Source: a bacterium | GTDB taxonomy: Bacteria > Verrucomicrobiota > Kiritimatiellia > CAIKKV01 > CAIYGI01 | Assembly (NCBI GenBank): GCA_025360745.1 | Contig: JANYBP010000019.1 | Span: 1-56,314 of the forward strand | Reading direction: 5' to 3' | Length of the DNA stretch: 56,314 bases | Shown here: piece after piece, positions 34,871-41,654 of the stretch | How positions within the stretch are numbered: the stretch's first letter is position 1 | How the letters are laid out: each line of letters opens with the position of its first letter | Translations under genes and position numbers: made by a program | The notes under the pieces: generated by a model | Database searches by the model: none | What the model was told of the DNA's origin: nothing | What the model saw: the letters and a program-made list of their open reading frames with translations, nothing else

Positions 34871-35892
34871 GAGTTGCCGCCATTTCTCGCGGCGGGCGGG
34901 AGGTAAGTGCGCGAGCGCGCCGTTCCGATGACGCCCAAATCGGCGCGGCTGTGTCCGGCGGCGGCCAGCACCTCGTCCGTGGTCTTGAAATGGCATTTTA
35001 CCGTTTCGAGCAGCACCTGCGGCCCATGTTGTTTCACCAACTCCACCGCGGCGGAACGGGTCAACCCGGAAGCGCCCTTGGGCAGGATGGTCTTGTATGT
35101 TTCGCCGAACCGGCGCAGGGCCAGCAGAAAACCCTCGCGGGCCAGGATCGAGGCGGCGGCGACGGCGGGATCCGATTCCGCCTTGTGGTACTGCACGAAT
35201 TCGATCTGCCGGCCACGCTGGAGCAGGGCGCGGGTGACCAGGGAGGCGGAGCCGAACTGGTCGGAAATCGCGCGCTTGCAGCCCGGCAGTTTTTCCAGGG
35301 CGTTTTCCAGCGCGCGCGCATGTCCCCAGGCCAGAAGCGTGTTGACGCTGCGCATCTTGGCGTAGAGTTCGTTGTAGCGCCTGGGGCTGATCGCGACCAC
35401 GGCGTAACGCACGCCCAGGCGCTGGCGCAGCGCGGCGGCGGTTTCCAGCAGACGGCGGTCGCTGGTGATTTTCTTGCTGTCGCGCACGCCCAGATCGTCG
35501 AAGACCGGGATCAGTTCCCGGTCCACATAGGCCGCGGCGATCACCAGCGGGCCGAAAAAATCGCCTTTGCCGCTCTCGTCCACGCCCAGATGCGGTTCGA
35601 AGCGGGCGGGATCGAGCAGCTCTTCGTAGCCCAGACTTGCGCCGCGGAGGATCTCGGGCTCGAGTACAAACTCGACAAACGTCCGCGCCCCCTTGCCCTG
35701 TATGCAGCATTTTCCGCTGTTGTAGAGCGCAATCCGGCAGGCTTCGCCGTCGGCGGCCACCGTCGTGTACGGCACGTCCACCAACCGGTAATTCCCTTCG
35801 CGCAGCACTTTCGCCAGACGCGTTTGCTGCTCCGTATCGAGAACCGAGGTGAATGACGTATTACTAACCATGAGAGCGTTTAGTTTTACCAC
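34867..35892 (-). CDS. rnhC: Ribonuclease HIII
   Basis: Endonuclease that cuts RNA in RNA-DNA hybrids. The type 2 RNase H active site is in GVDESGKGDFFGPLVIAAAY, where the GKGDFFGP string marks RNase HIII rather than HII, and DSKKIT follows. YHKAESDPAVAAASILARE carries the later catalytic residues. An N-terminal TBP-like substrate-binding domain of about 100 residues, also RNase HIII-specific, is present. 341 aa from 35892; ATG 35871 is an alternative start. First gene of the rnhC-prmA-SNF2 run. Confidence 0.93.
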   Translation of the reverse strand: MVKLNALMVSNTSFTSVLDTEQQTRLAKVLREGNYRLVDVPYTTVAADGEACRIALYNSGKCCIQGKGARTFVEFVLEPEILRGASLGYEELLDPARFEPHLGVDESGKGDFFGPLVIAAAYVDRELIPVFDDLGVRDSKKITSDRRLLETAAALRQRLGVRYAVVAISPRRYNELYAKMRSVNTLLAWGHARALENALEKLPGCKRAISDQFGSASLVTRALLQRGRQIEFVQYHKAESDPAVAAASILAREGFLLALRRFGETYKTILPKGASGLTRSAAVELVKQHGPQVLLETVKCHFKTTDEVLAAAGHSRADLGVIGTARSRTYLPPAARNGGNS

Positions 35893-35936
35893 AACACCCG
35901 AGGCGTTTCAATCATTTTTTTGAATCATTTTTGCAT

Positions 35937-36081
35937 CAGCAATTCGCTTTATGGCCTCTTGCGCAGGTCCGGACGACACGGAGGTCGTCCCTCCATTCAC
36001 GAAAACACCCGTGATTCCCAAGTTTTTGGAGGGACGACCTCCGTGTCGTCCGTATTCTAGCGGCCATAATGAGAATAGCTG
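35937..36081. mobile_element. 145-bp MITE-like element, copy 1
   Basis: Ends are inverted repeats of about 20 bp, consensus CAGCAATTCNCATTATGGCC. Just inside lies a second inverted pair, GGACGACACGGAGGTCGTCC against its complement, so most of the element can fold into one long hairpin. It is 145 bp, the same as the copy at 56170-56314, and the two differ at only a few bases. There is no open frame, so any movement would need a transposase elsewhere. I see no clear target duplication. It lies between divergent rnhC and pcnB. Confidence 0.85.
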
Positions 36082-36099
36082 GGGTCGTTTCAGCGGAGA

Positions 36100-36128
36100 T
36101 TGAATCCAAGCGGCATCTGTAGTATACT
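36100..36128 (+). promoter_or_regulatory. Sigma-70-type promoter of pcnB
   Basis: TTGAAT and TATACT are separated by exactly 17 bases. Transcription would begin near 36135, only about nine bases before the ATG at 36144, so the message would be close to leaderless; no ribosome site is visible there. Confidence 0.7.
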
Positions 36129-36143
36129 TCGCCTTTGGCTAAT

Positions 36144-37544
36144 ATGACTACACCACGCATTTTAGAGCGAAAAGACCATAAAATCTCGCGCCACGACATT
36201 CAAAGCGAGGCGCTGACGGTGCTCTATGGCCTGCATGAGCATGGCTACCAGGCTTATCTGGCGGGCGGCGGCGTGCGCGATCTGATGCTCGGACGCAAGC
36301 CCAAGGATTTCGACGTGGTCACCAACGCCACGCCGAACGAGGTCAAGCGCGTCTTTCGGAACTCCCGCCTGATCGGCCGCCGCTTCCGGCTGGCGCACGT
36401 TTTCTTCGGCCTGACCAATATCGAGGTGGCCACTTTCAGGGCGCTGCAGAACGCCGAGGATTCCGACGCCGCGCAGCAGCCCCATTTCAAGATGCGCGAT
36501 GGGCTGGTGGTGCGCGACAATGTCTGGGGCACCCCGGAAGAGGACGCCCTGCGGCGCGATTTCACCATCAACGCGGTCTTTTACAACATCGCCGACTTCA
36601 CGCTGATAGATTACGTGGGCGGATTGAACGACCTCCATGCGCGCGTGATCCGCTTCATCGGCGACCCGGCCATGCGCTGCGTCGAAGACCCCGTGCGCAT
36701 GATCCGCGCGGTGCGTTTCGCGGCGATGCTGGACCTGAAGATCGAGCCCGCCAGCTCGGCGGGGATCATGGCATCGGCCGAACGGCTGGCGCTGGCCGAC
36801 CGCTCGCGCTTATACGAGGAGATCCAGAAACTGTTTTTCTGCGGCGCGGCGCAGGCGGCCTACGGATTGCTGCGCTACTACGGTCTGCTCGAAGTGCTGC
36901 TCCCCGATCTGGGCGTCTGGCTTGGCCGCAAGCCCTGCACCGTGCGCTGCCGCCGGGTAGCCGGCGCGCTCGAGTTTCTCGACGCCTGCAAGCGCGAGGG
37001 GCGGACCGTATCGCCCGCGCTGCTGTTCGCGCTGCTGCTGGGCGGCGCGGTGGAGGCGGAAGCCGCCGAGGCCATCGCCCGCGGCACGCACGTCGGCCTG
37101 GCAATTTATAATGCGGCCATGGCGCACTGCCGCCGGCTTTCGGAACGAATCCAGGTGCCGAACCTGGTGCGCCAGCGGACGGCGGAGATCCTGGGCTGCC
37201 AGCAGCGCCTGCTGGCCGAGGACGGCCGGCGCGCCGAGGCGCTGGCCGCGCAGCCATTTTTCCCCGAAGCCGTGGCCTATGCGGAATTCAACCTGCGCGG
37301 CAAGCCCGGCGCGGACGCGACGCTGGCGCGCTTGCGGGAACTGGAGGCCGCGCATCCCACGGCCACGGGCGACGAACGACCACGCCGCGCGCGCAGGCCG
37401 CGCCGCGCAACCGGCGCTGCGCGATCGCGCGGACCGCGCAGCGAGCGCGCCCGCTGCGAGTCGGATGGCGGCGGCGGCGAGGCCGGCATGAGGGAAATCC
37501 CGATGGCGGCCGCCAATGAATCCGAAGCGCCACTCCCGTTCTGA
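36144..37544 (+). CDS. pcnB: Poly(A) polymerase I PcnB
   Basis: 466-aa class II nucleotidyltransferase adding 3' poly(A) tails to RNA. LAGGGVRDLMLGRKPKDFDV contains the GG and DxD catalytic motifs, and RNSRLIGRRFRLAHVFF matches PcnB rather than CCA-adding enzyme. RRDFTINAVFYNI and RCVEDPVRMIRAVRFAAML follow, then the HD-free C-terminal helices. The tail (from about residue 410) is very rich in arginine, as in E. coli PcnB. Both tRNAs in the window encode CCA, which fits a poly(A) role. It overlaps the following methyltransferase gene by 29 bases. Confidence 0.92.
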   Translation: MTTPRILERKDHKISRHDIQSEALTVLYGLHEHGYQAYLAGGGVRDLMLGRKPKDFDVVTNATPNEVKRVFRNSRLIGRRFRLAHVFFGLTNIEVATFRALQNAEDSDAAQQPHFKMRDGLVVRDNVWGTPEEDALRRDFTINAVFYNIADFTLIDYVGGLNDLHARVIRFIGDPAMRCVEDPVRMIRAVRFAAMLDLKIEPASSAGIMASAERLALADRSRLYEEIQKLFFCGAAQAAYGLLRYYGLLEVLLPDLGVWLGRKPCTVRCRRVAGALEFLDACKREGRTVSPALLFALLLGGAVEAEAAEAIARGTHVGLAIYNAAMAHCRRLSERIQVPNLVRQRTAEILGCQQRLLAEDGRRAEALAAQPFFPEAVAYAEFNLRGKPGADATLARLRELEAAHPTATGDERPRRARRPRRATGAARSRGPRSERARCESDGGGGEAGMREIPMAAANESEAPLPF

Positions 37545-38208
37545 AACGGCGACGCCCCGCTCACACGAGCCCTGTCCGCTCTGCGGCGAAACAGCCGCTT
37601 TTCTGGCCGCGGCGGCGGAACGCTGGCTCTACGCCTGTCCGCAATGCGACCTTTGGTTTGTGCCCGCGTCACAGCACTGGAGCGTGCCCGCCGAGCAGGC
37701 CCGTTATCGCTTGCATCAAAACCGTTTGGACGACACCGGTTACCTGCGCTTTCTGCAACCCGTGCTGGACTGCGTCGCCGCGCTCGATTTGGCGGAAGGA
37801 GCGCGGCGTCCCGAGGCGCTCGACTACGGCTGCGGGCCGTCGCCCGTGCTGGTGGAATTGTTGCGGCGCGCGGGATTCCCGGCGCGGGGATACGATCCCG
37901 CCTTCGCCCCCGCGATCGAGCCCGGACGCCGCTTCAAGGTGGTCGTCAGCACCGAGACCGTCGAACACTTCCGCCGCCCGTGGGAGGAGTGGCAGGCGCT
38001 GGCGGCGCGCCTCGCCCCCGGCGGAACGGCGGCGATCATGACGGAACTGCACGACGAGGTGAAGGATCCGGCGCGCTGGGCCTACGCCAACGACGGCACG
38101 CACATCGCCTTCTACAGCGCCCGCACCATGTCCCGCCTGGCGGAGCGGCTGGGTTGGCAGTTGACATCCTGCGACCGCCGACGCCTGAGCGTTTTCCGCG
38201 CGAGATAA
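37516..38208 (+). CDS. Zinc-ribbon SAM-dependent methyltransferase
   Basis: 230 aa. The N-terminus holds two cysteine pairs, CPLCGE and CPQCDLWF, as a small zinc ribbon. The SAM fold follows with ALDYGCGPSPVLVELLRRAG and VVSTETVEHFRRPWEEW, a pattern common in small-molecule or protein methyltransferases of unknown substrate. The start ATG 37516 lies inside the end of pcnB, indicating translational coupling. No substrate can be assigned. Confidence 0.82.
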   Translation: MNPKRHSRSETATPRSHEPCPLCGETAAFLAAAAERWLYACPQCDLWFVPASQHWSVPAEQARYRLHQNRLDDTGYLRFLQPVLDCVAALDLAEGARRPEALDYGCGPSPVLVELLRRAGFPARGYDPAFAPAIEPGRRFKVVVSTETVEHFRRPWEEWQALAARLAPGGTAAIMTELHDEVKDPARWAYANDGTHIAFYSARTMSRLAERLGWQLTSCDRRRLSVFRAR

Positions 38209-38269
38209 TTAGACAACGTTCGAAAATGTTTTTCATAACAACAAAAAAGATGATTATGCCGATTCCGGC

Positions 38270-38278
38270 TGGTATAAT
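38270..38278 (+). promoter_or_regulatory. Extended -10 promoter of hicBA
   Basis: TGGTATAAT is a perfect extended -10 element (TGn followed by TATAAT), about 28 bases before hicB. The -35 region is poor, as is usual with extended -10 promoters. HicB proteins normally repress their own operon, so an operator probably overlaps this site (inference). Confidence 0.65.
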
Positions 38279-38305
38279 CGCTCTTCGCAATGTGGAGGCT
38301 GAGAA

Positions 38306-38515
38306 ATGACCAAAGAATTTAATGTGGTAATCGAGAAGGATGAGGACGGATATTTTGTGGCATCGGTGCCCGCATTACGGGGGTGTCATACACAAGCCAA
38401 GTCGCTCGATGTCCTGATGAAAAGGATAAAGGAGGCCATTGAACTGTGCATGGAAGTTGAAGATCCGGTTTCCAATCAGTTCGTTGGTGTCCAGCGTATC
38501 GCCGTCATGGCATGA
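38306..38515 (+). CDS. hicB: HicB-family antitoxin
   Basis: 69-aa HicB-like protein with the partial RNase H-like fold: FNVVIEKDEDGYFVASVPAL, then GCHTQAKSLDVLMKRIKEAI. It neutralises HicA and usually represses the operon. This version lacks an obvious C-terminal DNA-binding helix, so repression may need HicA or another partner. TGGAGGC precedes the ATG. Its stop overlaps the hicA ATG by four bases. Antitoxin first is the less common of the two known gene orders. Confidence 0.88.
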   Translation: MTKEFNVVIEKDEDGYFVASVPALRGCHTQAKSLDVLMKRIKEAIELCMEVEDPVSNQFVGVQRIAVMA

Positions 38516-38736
38516 GTACGTTTCCAACGCTCAACGGCTTGCAACTTGTCAAGGCGCTTCGTCGCCTTGACTTCGAGATCATCCGCATCAAGGGAAGTCA
38601 TCACTTCCTGCGTCACCCTGACGGCCGATGCACAGTGGTGCCAGTCCACCGTGGCGAGAGCATAGGTCGTGGACTCCTGGCCCAGATTCTCCGGGATTGC
38701 GAAATCACCAGAGAAGAAATCCAAAGCGAAATCTGA
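38512..38736 (+). CDS. hicA: HicA-family mRNA interferase toxin
   Basis: 74-aa double-stranded-RNA-binding-like toxin. GLQLVKALRRLDFEIIRIKG leads into GSHHFLRHPDG, with the catalytic histidine, and VPVHRGESIGRGLLAQILRD completes the family pattern. HicA cleaves mRNA and is blocked by HicB. It is downstream of and coupled to hicB. Intact length suggests an active toxin-antitoxin pair. Confidence 0.9.
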   Translation: MSTFPTLNGLQLVKALRRLDFEIIRIKGSHHFLRHPDGRCTVVPVHRGESIGRGLLAQILRDCEITREEIQSEI

Positions 38737-38856
38737 GTACAGCCCCTTCGTGCTTTTCGCGGTCTTCGTGGTGAAAAGCACCTGCCGGACACGTGTATGT
38801 GTCGCCAAGCAACTTAATCCCCCGATTTTCGTAATCTTAATCGTCGCTCAGCTTGC

Positions 38857-39687
38857 TCACGACCAGCCGGCATTGCGCAGCGTGGGGGAGCATTCCAGTT
38901 GGGGGATCTGGGTGTATCGTCCATGCAGTACGGCGCGAACCTTGCGCAGAATCTGGCCGCGGGTGAGGCCGCTGGCGGCGTCGGAAGACATGGCCTTGCA
39001 GAACTCGTAGGTGAAGGCGCCGTGCCAGCCGCCATCGATGCGCGCGTCGGCGCTGGTTTGATCGGCGCGGCAGGCCGCCCACAGAACCTGGCTGCGGCAG
39101 GCGCGCTCCAGGCACTTTTCGCGCCAGCCGCGCACGGGCACATTTTCCAGCCGCCGGAAAGCCGCCAGCGAGGGCGGCGGCAGAAAGCGCGGACGGCGGT
39201 CCATGATGAGATCCATCGCGCGCAGACCCGTGCCGCTGTGACAGGTGTCCAGGAAGACCTCGAACAGGCAATTCCTGGGCACCAGGGCGGTCAGATTGCA
39301 CAACTCGTCGTCCAGGATGATGTGATCGCGGTCCCAACCGTCGCCCTCGACGGCCGTATCGTAGGGACAGAAGGCCTCGTCGGCGGCGTCGTCCTCGTCC
39401 CCATCCAGGTCGGGCACCTGGGTGCCGTGACTCGAGAAGCTGAAAACCAGATAGCCGTAGCGGCCCACCACGGCGCCGGTGACCATCTCGCGCAAGGCCG
39501 ACAGCACGGCCTCGCGCGTGGCCGCGGCGTCGGTCAGCAGCACGATCTCGTCTTCAGCAAAGCCCATGCGCGTCTTAAGCAGAGCGGCCATCGCGCGGGC
39601 GTCGTTGACGCAACCTTTCAAAGAGGCCTCGGGCAGATGCTCGAAGATATCGATCCCGACACATAAAGCGCGCTTTTTCGCTTTCAT
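38857..39687 (-). CDS. Caspase-fold protease (metacaspase-like, family C14)
   Basis: 276 aa. The p20-like core has ALCVGIDIFEHLPEASLKGC near the N-terminus, the catalytic histidine in FSFSSHGTQ (H87) and the catalytic cysteine in FLDTCHSGTG (C149). A C-terminal stretch, WAACRADQTSADA and GAFTYEFCKAM, matches the small subunit. There is no pro-domain, signal peptide or fused sensor, so this is a bare protease. It faces hicBA and stands alone on the minus strand. Targets are unknown. Prokaryotic members are often tied to stress, defence or programmed death, but nothing here shows which. Confidence 0.86.
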   Translation of the reverse strand: MKAKKRALCVGIDIFEHLPEASLKGCVNDARAMAALLKTRMGFAEDEIVLLTDAAATREAVLSALREMVTGAVVGRYGYLVFSFSSHGTQVPDLDGDEDDAADEAFCPYDTAVEGDGWDRDHIILDDELCNLTALVPRNCLFEVFLDTCHSGTGLRAMDLIMDRRPRFLPPPSLAAFRRLENVPVRGWREKCLERACRSQVLWAACRADQTSADARIDGGWHGAFTYEFCKAMSSDAASGLTRGQILRKVRAVLHGRYTQIPQLECSPTLRNAGWS

Positions 39688-39807
39688 GCTGCCTCCCCTT
39701 TTGCCGACAAACCCAATTCCAGCGTTAGTGTTCAGTCTTCGGTAATCAGTGTCAAGTCCCGACTTCTATGCTAAAAAGAGGGCGCCCGCAAACAAGGAGA
39801 GGATCGC

Positions 39808-41049
39808 ATGACCGCCGAACCGAAACTGACCGCCCGTCAACTGCCCGCCGCGGTGCGCCGCGAACTGGACAAACTGCCCATCACCGATGTGCACACGCAC
39901 ATCTACGATCCCGCGCTGGGCCCGGTGCTGCTCTGGGGCCTGGATGAATTGCTGACCTATCATTACCTGGTCGCCGAGCTCTTCCGCTGCCGCCCGGAGA
40001 TGGCGACCGGCGATTTCTGGGCGCTCGCGAAAACCGCCCAGGCCGACCTGATCTGGGACGAGTTGTTCGTCAAACGTTCGCCGCTCTCGGAAGCCTGCCG
40101 CGGCGTGCTGACCGCGCTGAGTTCCATCGGCCTCGAGCCGCATGTGCGCACGCTGGCCCCGCTGCGCCGCTGGTTCGCCAAACAAAACGTGCGGGACTAC
40201 GTGGACCTGGTTTTCGACAAGGCCAACCTGCGCCGGGTCTACATGACCAACGATCCCTTCGATCCCGCCGAGGCGCCGGGCTGGGCGCGGCCTTTCGCGC
40301 GCGACCCCCGCTTCCTGGGCGTGCTGCGGCTGGACAGCGCGCTGATGAACTGGCCCGAACCGGCGGCGCGGCTGGCCGGCGCGGGCTTCGGCGTCGAGGA
40401 GGCGCTGAGCGGACGGACGATCGCCGAACTCCGGCGCTATCTGAACGTCTGGTGCGACCGTTTCGAGGCGCGCTACATGGCCATCAGCCTGCCGCCCTCG
40501 TTCCGTTATCCTGATGCGCAGTCGCCGCTCACGAACCTGCTGGTCAAGGCCGTGCTGCCCGTGGCCGAGGCGCGCGGCATCCCGCTGGCGCTGATGATCG
40601 GGGTGCGCAAGCTGGTCAATCCCGCGCTGCGGCTGGCGGGCGACTCGCTGGGCGTCAGCGACGTCGAAACGGTCGAGCAACTGGCGCGCGACTTCCCGAA
40701 AAACCGCTTCATGATCACGATGCTGGCCCGCGAGAACATGCACGCCCTCTGCATCGCCGCCCGCAAGTTCGCCAATATCCTGCCCTTCGGCTGCTGGTGG
40801 TTCTTGAATAATCCCAGTCTGATCGACGAGATCACCCGCATGCGCCTGGAACTTTTGGGTCTGAGCTTCGTGCCGCAACACAGCGATGCCCGCGTGCTGG
40901 ACCAGTTGCTTTACAAGTGGTCGCATTCGCGAACCGTCATCGCCGGTGTGCTGTCGGAAAAATACGCCGGGCTGCTCGACGCCGGCTGGGCGGTCACGCG
41001 CTCCGAGATCCGCCGCGACCTGGCGCTGCTGCTCGACGTCGCGCCCTAG
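39808..41049 (+). CDS. Divergent UxaC-like (uronate isomerase family) amidohydrolase-fold protein
   Basis: 413 aa, about 50 shorter than typical glucuronate isomerase. The metal site DVHTHIYDP is near residue 28, and the C-terminal part has CWWFLNNPS and LSFVPQHSDARVLDQLLYKW, both UxaC family signatures. RCRPEMATGDFWA and RRVYMTNDPFDP are also seen. Such shortened forms are known mainly from uncultured PVC bacteria; the true sugar substrate is not established. AAGGAGAGG precedes the ATG. It is followed closely by the cobalamin adenosyltransferase. Confidence 0.78.
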   Translation: MTAEPKLTARQLPAAVRRELDKLPITDVHTHIYDPALGPVLLWGLDELLTYHYLVAELFRCRPEMATGDFWALAKTAQADLIWDELFVKRSPLSEACRGVLTALSSIGLEPHVRTLAPLRRWFAKQNVRDYVDLVFDKANLRRVYMTNDPFDPAEAPGWARPFARDPRFLGVLRLDSALMNWPEPAARLAGAGFGVEEALSGRTIAELRRYLNVWCDRFEARYMAISLPPSFRYPDAQSPLTNLLVKAVLPVAEARGIPLALMIGVRKLVNPALRLAGDSLGVSDVETVEQLARDFPKNRFMITMLARENMHALCIAARKFANILPFGCWWFLNNPSLIDEITRMRLELLGLSFVPQHSDARVLDQLLYKWSHSRTVIAGVLSEKYAGLLDAGWAVTRSEIRRDLALLLDVAP

Positions 41050-41056
41050 GATCGGC

Positions 41057-41572
41057 ATGCAAGGGCGCGTACAAGTCTATACCGGCGACGGCAAATGCAA
41101 GACCACGGCCGCGCTGGGGCTGGCCGTGCGCGCCGTCGGGGCCGGCCTGCGGGTCTTCCTCGGCCAGTTCATCAAGCGTGGCGACTTCAGCGAAATCGCG
41201 ATCATGCGTGAGCGTTTCCCCGAAATCGCCATCGAACAGTTCGGCCAGGGCCGCTTCATCCGCGGCGCGCCGGCGGCCGACGAACTCGCCGCCGCCCGGC
41301 ACGGGTTGGAGCGCCTCGCCGAGGTGCTGCGCGCGGGCCGGCACGAACTGGTGATCGCCGACGAAGCCAACAACGCCTGCGCCGCCGGATTGTTCCCGGC
41401 CGCCAGCCTGCTGGAGTTGATCGCCGCGCGTCCGCCGCAGGTGGAACTGGTCTTCACCGGCCGCAACGCTCCGCCGGAATTGATCGCCCGCGCCGACCTC
41501 GTCTCCGAGATGCGCTGCATCAAACATTATTACGACGCCGGCGTCCGCGCCCGCCTCGGGATCGAGATGTGA
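41057..41572 (+). CDS. Cob(I)yrinic acid a,c-diamide adenosyltransferase (CobA/BtuR type)
   Basis: 171-aa ATP:cobalamin adenosyltransferase of the CobO/BtuR fold. VYTGDGKCKTTAALGLAVRA is the P-loop, here with Cys in place of the usual Gly in GKGKTT. RVFLGQFIKRGDFSE and LVIADEANNACAAG (the Walker B-like segment) follow, and VFTGRNAPPELIARADLVSE is a family signature. It makes adenosylcobalamin. ATG 41057 lies just after the UxaC-like stop, so the two are co-transcribed. The cysteine in the P-loop is a small oddity. Confidence 0.88.
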   Translation: MQGRVQVYTGDGKCKTTAALGLAVRAVGAGLRVFLGQFIKRGDFSEIAIMRERFPEIAIEQFGQGRFIRGAPAADELAAARHGLERLAEVLRAGRHELVIADEANNACAAGLFPAASLLELIAARPPQVELVFTGRNAPPELIARADLVSEMRCIKHYYDAGVRARLGIEM

Positions 41573-41654
41573 GATCGTGAGATCGCCGTCGGTTGACACC
41601 ATTCGCCGCGGTGCGTAGATTGACAATTCGTTGTTTCATTATAAAGGACTTGCC

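Noticed and set aside
33932-35710. A 592-codon PrmA with a long N-terminal extension
   Set aside because: The extension is out-of-frame reading of rnhC; ATG 34870 gives a normal PrmA.
36144-37544. CCA-adding enzyme instead of poly(A) polymerase
   Set aside because: The NSRLIGRRFRLAHV string and Arg-rich tail match PcnB, and both tRNAs seen encode CCA.
38306-39687. A complete, named anti-phage system made of hicBA and the caspase
   Set aside because: The genes are convergent, not an operon, and no sensor, nuclease or NTPase partner is visible; only a weak possibility is kept as a finding.
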